Positions 31,755 through 42,780 of a DNA stretch of 64,000 nucleotides are shown here, one piece after another; the first letter of the stretch is position 1, and each line of letters begins with the position of its first letter. Position numbers and translations under genes: made by a program. The stretch comes from Zygaena filipendulae (lineage: Eukaryota > Arthropoda > Insecta > Lepidoptera > Zygaenidae): the NCBI GenBank assembly GCA_907165275.2, contig OU015652.1:14337001-14401000 (forward strand), written 5' to 3'. A model generated the notes under the pieces. It searched no databases. It had not been told where the DNA came from and worked only from the letters and a program-made list of their open reading frames with translations.

Positions 31755-33681
31755 AATTAATAATCGTAGAAGTTCATCGGCGATTTGGAAAATCAGAATA
31801 ACTGATTGACATTTAAATTACATATTCCTATAGACAGATCAAAGAAGCATAATATCAATTGTAACCTCAAAACTACGTGCGTACACACCAGAATCTTTTA
31901 CAAGTCATTAGACATATCCGCCCCCGCCCCCCAGGCACCGTGCTCCCCCTCCCCGCGCCCCGGGGGGACGCCGCACCCGTTTGTAATTAACCGAGAGTCA
32001 TAAATTGACCGTAACTGTCATATCATATTGATTTAGTCCCGTAAACGCAGCGAGACTTGTCCCGAGTTTCGGGCTCCGGAGGGAGCGGGGACGCTGGTAC
32101 GGGGAGTTATGAATATAAAAATAATATTAATATTATGATTCTGTTTGTTACAGACGCGACGTCGTGTTATTAAATTGAACGGTTGCTGAGTCGGAACGGA
32201 GTTTAATGTTGATCTTTTTTTTATATCCATACGACCGTGGATCAAGAAATAAATCTAAAAATAATTAAGAAATCAACCGAAGATTGAATTTTTTTAAATA
32301 AACATAAAATTAATAAGTGTCTATTTAATGTACCAATTAAACGATGCGTCCTCAGGTTTCGATCAAAATTTAAATGAAATTATAAATATTTAACATACCT
32401 ACATGCATACCTAACACATTTGCCAACAATATGTGAAGAAAATACCAAAATACCTAGTTCGTTATTTCGTTATTTTCTTCAGTAATTTTGACGTATAATT
32501 TTTGTATAGAACTAAATCTAAATGTTTATACCTATAACGGATTCTATACACTGTACAAAGAAATCGCTTCGTTCAAAAAGCCATACCTATGAAGGATGAA
32601 CTGGGGTCGTCGAAAATCAAAGTGTCGAGAGAGCATGAAGCATCTGTATCGGCAGACTAGATAACGACTCGCCATGCACATGTTACGATCGCTCGGTACT
32701 ACTCGGTACAGTTCAAACTGTACGGTTAACTTAGTGATGCCTCGAGTCGTGACGTGTGTGGCGTGCATTACGTATGTGAAGTGCTAATTGAGAACGATCC
32801 ACAAAGATGCGAGTTCGCACCACACACAAGCGCCAAGATGGGCGAGACTAGGTGAAGACAGCGTTATTGCCGCGCGGCCACGAGTTAGACCTGTCAAAAC
32901 ATAGCTAACTAGCGATATCGAACAACATTCGGCCAGCGAATGATAGGAAACAAACATTTTAACTTGCCATTCTTACAACACATGATGCCGATTAAACAAA
33001 CATTATCGTAACAAATTTACGACCGTACCAAGATCAAAGTTTGTTAATGAAAATAAAATACCGATCGAACGTTACGCGTTCTATTCGATGATGGTATAAG
33101 GCGGAAATTCGAACGATAACATAATTTGATGGATGCAACACTAAAACTGGCGGCCATGATATTTTTCTTTTCGCGCCAACAATGGCGTCCGGCCGGTGTT
33201 CGGTTGCCGCGCACTATTGACGTTTTATTCATAAACGTTTCGTTATTGCGATAATTTTGATTGAACTACAATATTTTATTTCTTTCGATTTGATTACGAG
33301 ATTTTAGTTTTGATATGATTTTTATTGTTTGACTAAAGTGTGTCGGTTGATCAAAGGCGGGTCGGTCGTAGACAGACTCGGTATTGGGCGCGTTGATTTG
33401 TTTGAAATGTTTTGAAATAATTTCGTAATCTGCAATATTGAAGAAACACACGTTCCCGGAAACGTTTCGTTTCAGAACGTATCTATCTATTGATTGTTGA
33501 ATAATTTTACTGACGGTCTTGTCAATTTGGCATACCTATTATAGGTACCTAGTATAGGTAGATAGGTAGGTATACTGAAATAAATCATGAAATGAAATAA
33601 ATGAAACTGAAATAATCCATGAAATAGTGAGAGCAGTAGAGATAGCAAAAGATATCTCTGTAGTTTACAGATGTTAATCTC
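31755..33681. other. No gene; two GC-rich patches
   Basis: 31918-31978 is a C-rich block with CCCCGCCCCCC and GCCCCGGGGGGAC. 32036-32105 is GC- and CpG-rich and looks non-repetitive. Frames at 31806-32003, 32033-32245, 32544-32768, 33044-33232 and 33266-33451 are unrecognised. The patches could be regulatory, with no direct evidence. Confidence 0.3.
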
Positions 33682-33684
33682 TTA

Positions 33685-33922
33685 CGGCCGCACTCAGAGT
33701 CGACTTTAATGATTACTTAGTTAAGTATAGATTTTTAAAACAAAACTACCGCAATCAGAGACGTTCAGTAAATTAATGTTAATTGGCATTTAATGAGATG
33801 TAACTTAATTAGTTAAATGCCAATTAATATTATTTTTATTAATCTTGTCTGATTGCGGCAGTTTTGTTTTAAAAATCTATACTTAACTAAGTAATCATTA
33901 AAGTCGACTCTGAGTACGGCGG
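33685..33922. mobile_element. Foldback MITE, TTA-target family, copy 2 (238 bp)
   Basis: Long arms from CGGCCGCACTCAGAGTCGAC inward, complement on the right, loop near 33798. TTA flanks both ends (33682-33684 and 33923-33925). A 3-bp TTA/TAA duplication is the usual target of PIF/Harbinger transposases and Tourist-like MITEs. Confidence 0.87.
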
Positions 33923-33925
33923 TTA

Positions 33926-35001
33926 GTCCTTGTCGCATCACCGATGTGAAGCCAACCTACCTGACGAGTTACAAATGTCAGCTATCACTTTAAATTAAAT
34001 TCAATTTGAAATAAAGCGGACAAACACTTAAAAGTTAGGAAGGCAGATTTTATGTGAATGATAAAATAAGTTTTATTAATCAGAAATTCAGAATACATTT
34101 CGATTTTCGACAGGCTACTGACGATTTATCGTTGATAAAAAAAAAAACAAGTTTCCATGTAAAGACAGATAGGCAGGCTGGTACCTATTGGTGCCCAGTC
34201 GACTTCACATCTTTGTAGCGTATGACATAAATCGTGAAATATGTCAATTAACTCTTTATTTAATGTTGTATTTATGTAAATGTGCGTCAGACGGACGGAC
34301 GGACAAAAAGACAAGTCGGGCCGTCGTGGTCGCACTTAGATAAATTATTATATGGGTTCGATGTTCGAAAAGGTGGAAAAGAAAAAAAAAGAATGGGGTT
34401 TGATTTAAAAATGTGGGTCTTTAACATTTTTCCTCCATATCTAAGTAGGTACGTATTGGTGGCAATTCTATTAGTCTCTGAAGCTAAAATTTTCAGCAAA
34501 TCAGTAACTCATCATCAATCAGTAACTCACGCGGTATTGCTTTTAATATGGAAGACTGAAAATCTTAGAATATTTAACCAGAGAGGAGACACTATTGGCG
34601 GTAAAGGGCCACTGGTTTTCACTTTTAACTAAGAAAATACTCTGCAGTAGGTACACTAGTGTCTAGTAATAGGTACCAACATTATAATGTGAATATATTA
34701 TGATTGGTTAAGAGACATGGTTTTGTGTTTTTGACATTTTTGACAGATCGAGGGGATCGCCTTTTCTTCGGTTCAATTCTAAACTAGAAATCCGTTTATA
34801 TTTTTTTTTTGGAAATTCAAAAGTTTATAAAATAAACATTACAAAAACCTTTCAATAAAAACAATTACATTTTCTTAATAAGTTAAATTTTATTTAGATT
34901 AATTTACCGAGAAACGAAACTTTTATTTAGTATATAACTATATGTATAGTGACAGAGAAAGGCTACCATTTTAACTGCCTTGTGTAACGTTTATTTTGTG
35001 A
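33926..35001. other. No recognisable feature
   Basis: The 116-residue frame at 34282-34632 is the longest in this stretch but overlaps opposed frames at 34126-34335 and 34287-34499 and shows no domain. Confidence 0.35.
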
Positions 35002-35178
35002 TCCCTAACTAATATTATAAATGCGAATGTGTTTGTTTGTTTGTTTATTAAGCTTTCACGCCTAAACTACTCAACCGAACATCATGAATGTATACTAGTT
35101 ACATACGGTAACTTTTTATTTAGAAATTCTCGCGATAACTCCTAAATTATCTCGGTTGAAACAGCGGGGAAAAGCTAG
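35002..35178 (+). mobile_element. Lep1-type Helitron
   Basis: TCCCTAACTAATATTATAAA start. TTAAGCTTTCACGCCTAAAC, then CTCGGTTGAAACAGCGGGGA and CTAG at 35175-35178. The hairpin is partly mutated. Confidence 0.75.
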
Positions 35179-36589
35179 TAAATATATAATATATAGTATA
35201 GGTAGATGACACAAAAAGAATAGTGCCTATAGTAATAGTGACTTAACACTTATTACTAGAACTTCGGGAAATCAATAACTAAAAGAAAAAGTAAGTAACA
35301 TAATATTTTTTTCTATGTTATTTAACTTGCGGCGTAACAGAGAATATTGAATTAAAAATGTTACGCAAAATCTATATCATCTATTTAGCACGTAGGTAAG
35401 TAAGTCAAAAAGGGGGTACTTTTTTAGGTAGGTACTTTTAACAAAAAAAAAACGCCTAGAACTCCGCACTACTCGACGCGCACCCGACACTTCCCACGCG
35501 CGCTCTCTGTCCAACACACGACATTAAAAACTCCACAGACTACATACATTAAAAAGACATAAATAAACAAAATAAAATATACTCAATAGTTTTGGTGATC
35601 GCTTTATATTAATGGGAATATCCGAAATAGTGAGACCAATAAAATTCCGAGACTCCTCTCAGCTGTCGACGTTGGTCGTGTCATAATTCTTATAAATTAC
35701 ATATAGATAACATCAGTCTTGGACAAATATTCGGTATAATGGCTCGTCATTAGATTATTTAGAATACAGTCTCTTGTATCTACAACGTTATGTTTATTTA
35801 TTTATTGAGTGAGTATTTATTTACGGCATATAAAATGTGTACGAGTAAATTACACCTTTTACCGGCTTCCAAAATAAAAAAAAAACTGTTTTCATAGCAT
35901 TTATTGCATGCAAGCATGTATGTTATAGCGATTTTTTTTTTATTTAAAGAACTTTATTGCAAAAATATGTACATTTATTTATATTTACTTTTATGGTCGC
36001 CACTGAAAAGCAGCGTCGTGGGACTAGTTCTACGGTATTGGCACGGTAGTGGCAACAATTTTGGTACATTATCTATTTTAAAATTATTTAAGTTTGTGTT
36101 TTGGTACCAATTGTACTTCTATTCCATTTTAATCATTCTCTATACCAGTCAACCGTTTGGCTAGGTGAAATTTTTGTGGTAGCTTTCATAACAACAAAGA
36201 AGTATGTAAATAATATTGCCATGATTCTTGTCAGTTAAGTGCTCTTCTTCTTCAATTATGGCATCTGTCGCGCATTATCGCATTTAATTTTGCCAATGAC
36301 AAGGTAGTAACCAAAACAACTTCTTCTATAATTATGGCGAAGCCAGTGGACCTTCAGTTATATATACGTCGTGTACATGTACCTTTTTAAAACAGATTGA
36401 ATAATAATATATATCCAAAAATACAAAACGCTATACAAAACTGTTTTACTCCAAATCGGATTTTTGAGTATAAACAGTAGCAAATAATTTAATAATATGT
36501 AAAAATATACCTACTTGAACTTACACAGCTCCATTTGATCCCGAACCAAAAAGAGCTCATGTACCTGTACCTACCGTCTACATACAAAT
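35179..36589. other. No gene; LINE-like tail near 36030-36165
   Basis: GTAGTGGCAACAATTTTGGT...TTTGTGTTTTGGTACCAATT resembles the 3' tail at 39791 (GCCATTTTGGTACC...TTTATATTGGTACCAAATAA). The frame 35904-36164 lies over it. The rest is AT-rich. Confidence 0.35.
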
Positions 36590-36672
36590 GTTATTTTTTA
36601 CATACCCAATTAAATATTTACTGCGTATTTACTGTGATGTGCGGATCGAACCTGTGACACCGATACTGTAAC
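36590..36672 (-). mobile_element. SINE, B-box half (split by a hAT)
   Basis: On the minus strand GGTTCGATCCG (plus 36642-36652) is a perfect B box. The expected upstream A-box region is not next to it but on the far side of the hAT element, at 37330-37350. The ACTGTAAC target duplication falls between the two boxes. Confidence 0.6.
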
Positions 36673-37321
36673 TAGGGTTGCCACCCGTACTACATTATAT
36701 AGTATCGTACTTACCATATTTCAGTCAATCTAATATATATAAATCACGTGTCACGTTGTTTGTCCGCGATGGACTCCGAAACTACTGAACGGATTTTGAT
36801 GAAATTTTGTAACCATTTATAATATGATCCAACTTAAAAGATAGGATAGTTTTTATCCCGGAATTCCCGCGGGAACTCCGGAATTAATGCGGGGAACTGC
36901 TTATCACCGTAAACTACAGCACTTTTTTCCCGGAATTACCACGGGAACTCCGAAATCACCGCGGATGAAATCGCGGGGGACAGCTAGTTGTACTATATAT
37001 TATAGAAAAATAATATAGTACGAAAAATACTATGCCTAATTCAACTGTCGCGCTTTTTCATATTAACAGTCTGCTGTGGCTGGTCTGGAGAGCACCCGCG
37101 GCGCAGCACGGGGGATTTTAAGAACACACGCATAGGTACCCGGCAACAAAACGTCAACTGACAAACTAGCAATAATTTTTAGATGTATGCTGCCCGATAC
37201 GTAATGAATACAAAAAATATTTTTGCACTATTTTTTTCCCTGCATTTCCCAAAAATACTATATTTTTTCACGTTTTTTCGGAAAAATACTATATGTTTTT
37301 CAAAAAAAGGTGGCAACCCTG
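36673..37321. mobile_element. hAT-type MITE with 8-bp TSD, carrying a Helitron
   Basis: Terminal repeats TAGGGTTGCCACC and GGTGGCAACCCTG (complementary but for one end base). ACTGTAAC flanks both sides (36665-36672 and 37322-37329). Without the nested Helitron (36729-36987) it is about 390 bp. AAAATACTAT strings recur inside near both ends. No coding part. Confidence 0.9.
36729..36987 (+). mobile_element. Helitron, second subfamily, nested in the hAT MITE
   Basis: TCTAATATATATAAATCACG start after A and GGGGGACAGCTAG end before T. Almost identical to 10918-11175 across its length, including GGGGAACTGCTTATCACCG. Being nested, it is younger than the hAT insertion. Confidence 0.9.
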
Positions 37322-37329
37322 ACTGTAAC

Positions 37330-37350
37330 CATGTCAACTATACGAGTAGG
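37330..37350 (-). mobile_element. SINE, A-box half
   Basis: Minus strand reads TATAGTTGACATGGTTAC, comparable to a tRNA A-box region (TAGYNNAGTGGTTA). Joined across the hAT insertion it gives a tRNA-like head with the B box at 36642-36652. Confidence 0.45.
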
Positions 37351-37400
37351 TACAACTAATTACTAAACAGCTATACAAGACGTGTCTTGTCTTTCTTTTT

Positions 37401-37470
37401 TTAACCGACTTCCCAAAAAGGAGGAGGTTCTCAATTCGACGCGTACGTTTTTTTTATGTTTGTTATGTTA
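37401..37470 (+). mobile_element. Common lepidopteran retroelement end, fragment
   Basis: TTAACCGACTTCCCAAAAAG followed by GAGGAGGTTCTCAATTCGAC is a block I know as widely repeated in insect genomes, especially Lepidoptera. Only the conserved core is present; element class uncertain. Confidence 0.45.
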
Positions 37471-38094
37471 GGTACCTACTCAAAAAGCCATCATTATACG
37501 ACCAAACTCTACAAACTAGGCAAATAGAATCGAACACGAGAAAGATCTAAACAGATATTGTATGTGATAAGAAAACCAGTTTACTTTTAAAAACTTAATG
37601 GATAAGTAATGGCTGATGATTTAATGCGATATTGACATTGGCGCACAGGCGCGTAGGTATTGACGCCATTTTGTATTTATTTGTTAATAGCTTTTCCACC
37701 TGATAATGTATTTAATTTATTAAATCAGTCACACACAAATCGAATATAAACGGATCACGAATTAGTGAAGTTTACACCATATATTTTTTTATATAATAGG
37801 TACAACAAGTAGGTAATTTGATTAGCGTGAAGTTTTATTTTTAAAGTATTAAATAATGTTACTCCATACCTTATTAATAAGATTTTTACTTTCCATGCTC
37901 GTTTAGTGCTTTTCAAGTTAAGCGAACTAAAACTAATTTAAACTTTCGTGACCAAAAAAAGATAAGATCCTTTTCATCATCAGTAATGAATTATACAATA
38001 TTAGATTAATATTATTTATACTCAAAAGTATAATATGTCAAAAGTCAATTAAATCTTAACATTATCGGAAAAAATCCTCGTCCCAAATCTAACC
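37471..38094. other. No recognisable feature
   Basis: AT-rich spacer. Confidence 0.4.
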
Positions 38095-38238
38095 CTATTC
38101 AAACAGTCCGCCCCTTGTCATCCCCGGCGCAAAGGTGCCCATGATGCTCGCGGCATTACCTCGCTGAATGGCTATGGACAGCCTTTGCACCAGGTATGAC
38201 CTGGAGCGGTGGTCACCCCCCTTTTCCTTCAGGCGCCC
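38095..38238 (-). pseudogene. Carboxy-terminal coding relic, probably of a retroelement
   Basis: The minus strand is open for 47 residues to a TAG (complement of 38095-38097). It contains [20 protein letters not shown] and ends [14 protein letters not shown]. The QRGNAA-type end resembles carboxy-termini of multicopy retroelement or transposon polyproteins, but I cannot fix the family. GC content is clearly above its surroundings. Upstream a T7 run shifts the frame and a TAA lies in frame, so the piece is broken. A captured exon is the alternative. Confidence 0.35.
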
Positions 38239-38395
38239 AAAAAAATATTACCATGACGTACAGTCCTCCGGTAGCCATCTTGTTCCGGCAATATAAGATT
38301 AAATTTTTAAACACTACAATTTATTAACAATATCTCTCAATCAAAGTAAAAAGCTGTGGTATAAGTTTGATATACCTTAATAATAATATTATATA

Positions 38396-38617
38396 CTAGT
38401 TGTGCCCCGCGGTTTCACCTGCGATAAAATCGGAGTTCCCGCGGGAATTCCAGGATAAAAAGTACCCTAAGTGTTAATCTGATGTATAAGCTATATTATT
38501 GTCAAGTTTCCATTCAGTAGTTTTTACATGAAAGAGTAACAAACCCATCCATCCATCCATCCATCCATATACATACATATATAGTTACAAACTTTCGCAT
38601 TTATAATATTAGTAGGA
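38396..38617 (-). mobile_element. Lep1-type Helitron with ATCC microsatellite
   Basis: CTAG at 38396-38399, GTGCCCCGCGGTTTCACCTG, AAAAAGTACCCTAAGTGTTA, then a CCATCCATCCATCCATCC expansion in the 5' half, and the complement of TCCTACTAATATTATAAATG at 38617. The expansion is shared with 39988. Confidence 0.85.
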
Positions 38618-38762
38618 TAGTATCTACTTACCTATAAATATTTTTGTCGCCTTAGGTCCTTAAACTCCTAAAATCCAATGTTTTCTGTACCAATCAATTT
38701 ACGTTATCATAGTTTAATGACCTCCAATAAATTCGTAGGTATTTACATTTTTCCAAACTGTT

Positions 38763-38818
38763 TTCCCCCGCGATTTCAACCGCAAAAATTTCGATATTCC
38801 CGCGGGGATTCCTTATTC
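38763..38818 (-). mobile_element. Lep1-type Helitron, 3'-end fragment
   Basis: CCCCCGCGATTTCAACCGCA and TTCCCGCGGGGATTCCTTAT only. The CTAG and the 5' part are absent. Confidence 0.5.
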
Positions 38819-39000
38819 CTAAATAGTAAGTTAATATCCTATTGACCAGGCAGGGATATATAGGTACAGTCAGTAGCTTACCATCAGTGAAAGAATTTTT
38901 ACAATCGGTACATCAAATCTAGTAAGTAGGTACATCCCCTTAAGTAGGTTCCTACCTACATCCAAACTTACAAACATTATAATAACATAACATTACATAA

Positions 39001-39180
39001 CATTATAATAATAATAATAACAAACATAACATTATAATAATAATAATAAAATTTATTTCAGGCCACAAGAACCCATAGGACCAATAAAAACCCCATATTA
39101 CATCTGCCATTACAATTTACATTTACATTACATAAAGTTAAGTTACAACAAAAATTATTTCAAGAACAATATGATTTAGC
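39001..39180 (-). mobile_element. LINE 3' end with (TTA)n tail
   Basis: Plus strand shows (AAT)n runs before AAAATTTATTTCAGGCCACA. On the minus strand this is a 3' untranslated end, AATAAATTTT and a (TTA)n tail. The (AAT)n runs are duplicated with CATAACATTAT between them. Confidence 0.5.
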
Positions 39181-39790
39181 TGATACCTACCTATTATAGT
39201 AGGTACCTCCTTATAATATCAGTGTAGATACTAGGTATCTAGGTATAGGTATATAGGTATCAATTAGCACTATTTTTGTAGAGATGGACTGACAACGGAT
39301 GTAGCCGTCGCAATAGACCAACAAGTCGGTAAAAAAATACCGATTATTACCGAATGTAGTCGAAGGTCACTGTTGGTGTTCTGCCATTTATTGCGGTTTT
39401 TAAGTTTACGACGACCACGGTATAACAAGAGTTTTTAAGTATGTATGTGCTTATGTATTTGTATGATATTTTTGTATTTAGATTGCTCGACAAGTTTTCC
39501 AAAAATAGATATTTATTAAGACATTATAATACATATTAAAACACAATACATGCAATCAGTTCATGCGTCTGAAGGAGCCAGCTGGTAAAAATCTCTTACC
39601 ATCGATCTTTTAAAATTATAACAGAACATAGATATTATCAAAAGATTTATAGAAGATGACTTTTTACCTTTTTAAAAATTCTTCATGACATTTTTTATTT
39701 AATTAATCCTTAAAATGATTTTTATGCGATTTTCACCAATAGATAAAGCAAGGAACGTGTAGAAGTACCTACAGTTTATACAGTTCCACG
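39181..39790. other. No recognisable feature
   Basis: TAGGTA-rich low-complexity sequence at 39190-39260, then unremarkable. Confidence 0.4.
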
Positions 39791-39886
39791 GCATGCTCTG
39801 AGTGGTAGCCATTTTGGTACCTTGTCATTTTCAAATGATTTAAGTCTTATGTTTTATATTGGTACCAAATAAACTTCTATTCTATG
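39791..39886 (+). mobile_element. LINE 3' tail
   Basis: GGTAGCCATTTTGGTACCTT...TTGGTACCAAATAAACTTCT with a TTCTATTCTA tail. A Helitron fragment follows directly. Confidence 0.45.
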
Positions 39887-39932
39887 CTGGAATTCCCGTG
39901 GAAACTCCAAAATTACGCCGGAGGACAGCTAG
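39887..39932 (+). mobile_element. Lep1-type Helitron, 3'-end fragment
   Basis: CTGGAATTCCCGTGGAAACT then GCCGGAGGACAGCTAG ending 39932. The 5' three quarters are missing. Confidence 0.55.
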
Positions 39933-39987
39933 TATTTAATAAAATATCATTCAAAATATCATAGGCAAGAAGTAACTTATTACTAAA

Positions 39988-40210
39988 CTAGTTGTACCCC
40001 GCGGTTTCACCCGCGTTAATTTCAGAGTTCCCGCGGGAATTCCGGAATAAAAAGTAACCTATGTGTTAATCTGATGTATAAGCTATATTATTGTAAAGTT
40101 TAATTTAAACCCATTTAGTAGTTTTTGCGTGAAAGAGTAACAAACATCCATCCATCCATCCATCCATCCATACATTCTTACAAACTTTCGCATTTATAAT
40201 ATTAGTAGGA
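39988..40210 (-). mobile_element. Lep1-type Helitron with ATCC microsatellite
   Basis: CTAG at 39988-39991, GTACCCCGCGGTTTCACCCG, GTGTTAATCTGATGTATAAG, CATCCATCCATCCATCCATC, and the TCCTACTAATATTATAAATG complement at 40210. Near twin of 38396-38617. Confidence 0.87.
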
Positions 40211-40697
40211 TAATGCAACGAAGACACCGACTACGGAATAAAGTCGCGTTTACACTATCAAAGTGCATTTTGACAAAGTCGCTTCTTATTCGTGACCTCA
40301 CAAATCAAACCACACTTTAACTTTGACAATGGCGTCCAATCAAAAGCAACAGAACTACATATCTATACATAAATAGTCATTAAAGTTACTTTTTAATACA
40401 GTTGCTCAAAAAGTGGCGTATTGCAGGGACGTTTAGCGTTCGGGATGTGGGCTATTACATACTCGAGCTTTTTGTTTACCTTTCCCGAACTCGTGCGTTC
40501 TCTTTGCCAACTGTCAAAAATGGCGACACGACTTTGACACACTTTTTGCATTGCGAAACGTAGGTTTCGCATTACTAATACGACTAGCGCCATCTCTTGA
40601 TCACAGTTGGAACTTAGTTGAGTTTGTTGTGTTTTTGATATTTTATTAAATTGCTTAATTTTTTCGTAACTGTATTAAAAATAGTTGTTCAGTACAC
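40211..40697. other. Possible dispersed repeat, not a gene
   Basis: ACAGTTGCTCAAAAAGTGGC...AATGGCGACACGACTTTGAC reads like a known type of lepidopteran interspersed repeat, and the minus-strand frame 40393-40593 is probably part of it. I see no second copy in this window to prove it. Confidence 0.3.
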
Positions 40698-40807
40698 GTG
40701 CGGAACCGTAATTGCAACTAGTTCCGACTGTCAACCCTCACCTTCGGCTGCGCCTCGGCTCGGGTAGACATTTGTCGGAACTCTTTGCAATGACAGGCTT
40801 TCCGCAC
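40698..40807. repeat. Foldback repeat with GC-rich loop
   Basis: GTGCGGAACCG...TTGCAACTAGTTCCGAC on the left is answered by GTCGGAACTCTTTGCAA...TTTCCGCAC on the right. Between the arms lies CTCACCTTCGGCTGCGCCTC. It resembles the foldback core of the 18255 repeat in architecture but not in sequence. Confidence 0.55.
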
Positions 40808-41209
40808 TTATAATGAAATATACTATTGTCAAAGCAAACTCTGTAAGCTGTGCACATGTGTGTAACAAGCGACCTATACAAAACCAGTAAGCAGGTAGGT
40901 ATAACAATTTTTTTTCGATGGCCAGCTACGTATTAACTAGTAGTCAGGTAGGTAGAAATATTATGTTAAAAGTAGTGAACTGAAGAGTTTTTAAGAGCCA
41001 ATTAATTTCACTAATACTCTGACTTTGTTGAATTGAATCAACATCAATAATATGACATTAAAATGTGTTCCAGATAAAAGCGTTATACTTATTCAATTTG
41101 TATAAATATTCAACGGTAGTAAATTTAAAAATATAGCCAATCAACGTCGTATGTTATTTGCATACGATCCGATTATTTTAGATCAGTGCTAGTTATAAAT
41201 ACATATAAA
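40808..41209. other. No recognisable feature
   Basis: AT-rich spacer. Confidence 0.4.
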
Positions 41210-41504
41210 TCTTTACACACATATAAATAAAATTGATGTGTCTGTTTGTAATTCCAAATTAACAGCTTTTCACTAAATGCATGTGAAAGTATATGCGGTA
41301 CTGACATAATTTTTTTTTTTTTTAATTTTTCTTTATCTCTCTGTCTGTCGGTCAGTCTGTCTGTTCCCGGTAATTTCAGAAACGGCAGGATCGATTTTAA
41401 CGGGTCTTTTATTGGGAGATAGCTGATGTTATAAGGAGTAACTTGGCTACTTTTTATCCCGGAATCTTGAAATTACCGCGGGTGAAACCGCGAGGAACAG
41501 CTAG
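41210..41504 (+). mobile_element. Lep1-type Helitron, enlarged
   Basis: The 3' half is clear: GTCTGTCTGTTCCCGGTAAT, CTTTTTATCCCGGAATCTTG, GGGTGAAACCGCGAGGAACA then GCTAG at 41504. A T-rich tract and extra sequence lengthen the left part, whose limit is uncertain. Confidence 0.65.
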
Positions 41505-41995
41505 TCAGTAAATATATAAATATAAGTAAATCTGGCACCAAGAGACCAACAAAAAATCTGTCACATCTATTAATGTCAGGTATAAGCCATGCTCTTATAC
41601 ATATGGACTTCTTTTACCTATTTAAATTGAAGAAATATGTAGGTATTTTATACCTAGATAATAATTATCACGTCCTGAGTTTTTGACGATAAATACGAGT
41701 GAGAAGGAACAGATAAGTTTTTGATAAAACTAACATCACAAAATGTAATTAATGAAATGATTTTATACTAAGTTCAGTTTGAAACGTGCTATTCATTAAA
41801 TAATTGAATGCATGCCTATATACTCCCATTAAAAGGACTTTAAAATATATAAGATTTACCTATATCTATTCCTACAAGTTTTCTTTCTCTATATCTAAAA
41901 ATATAATCAACAATTTTTCTATGCATAATATGCTTTTCCTACTGTACAGTGTACATATAATATGTGCAATGTGCATCTTGCAGTCATTCAGTGTG
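41505..41995. other. No recognisable feature
   Basis: AT-rich spacer; the frame 41804-42010 is AT-rich and unrecognised. Confidence 0.4.
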
Positions 41996-42180
41996 GATGC
42001 GGGCGCGTAGTGCGGGCGAGGCGTCCCTCTCTATCGGGCGCATCGCCCCGCCCCCCACGCCCCCCCACAGACGCGCCGCAGACGTCGCGGCACTCAAGTC
42101 GTTAATGACAACTGTGCAGTGTGTGCAACGCTTTACAAAAATAAAGATGGCGGAGCGGAAAACCTATGCCCTGCCCCCGA
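41996..42180. promoter_or_regulatory. CpG-rich island, possible promoter or 5' exon region
   Basis: Abrupt change to GC- and CpG-rich sequence: GGGCGCGTAGTGCGGGCGAG, CGCCCCGCCCCCC, CGCCGCAGACGTCGCGGC. Near its end AAAGATGGCGGAGCGG recalls the AAGATGGCGG motif bound by YY1-type factors near start sites. Only a 13-codon frame follows the ATG. No TATA box or initiator can be fixed. A chance GC patch is possible. Confidence 0.25.
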
Positions 42181-42780
42181 CCTACTAAGATTTCAAAAAC
42201 AGGGGAAGTTCTAATGAGAGAAGGATAGACGTATGCCAATCTTATTATGTTGTCCCTTTTAAAAGCATTGGAAGTTGACCTCTTTTAGTGTTAGATCTCC
42301 TGGTAGTATCGGTAAAATTTAATATTATATATTGGCTGCATTACTTATAAAAATATCAATGCTTGTACAGGTGAAATTAGAGAAATTACCTACATCTACT
42401 CAATATTCCCTAAGAGGTCTTGATTTTACCAGACGATGCATAATGTAGTTGGGGTAGGATATTATGTCTCAAAACATATTATCAATGCTCAAAACATAAT
42501 AATTATGTAGACAGTGAGTGCCTTTTATTTTTGTAGAGTGGCTGAAATCATGTGTGTTAATTAGTACCTAGGTATTAATATCCCATATATATCTATGAAT
42601 GTAAATTTTACCTAAAAATTATCCTCTTCCCTAAAGAAAAAAGTATAAATCATTTGGTTGGTATATCTAGGAAGATACCTATGTAGCTATAGGTCATAGT
42701 TTTAATTTCACAATAACAACCCGTCTGAAATTAGATATTTTTTTCAATTTTATTCGTATTTCAAAGTTACTGCGTTAAAC
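42181..42780. other. No recognisable feature
   Basis: AT-rich spacer between GC-rich patches. Confidence 0.4.

Noticed and set aside
34282..34632. 116-residue plus-strand frame
   Set aside because: Opposed frames overlap it, the start is in a non-coding-like context, and no domain is recognisable.
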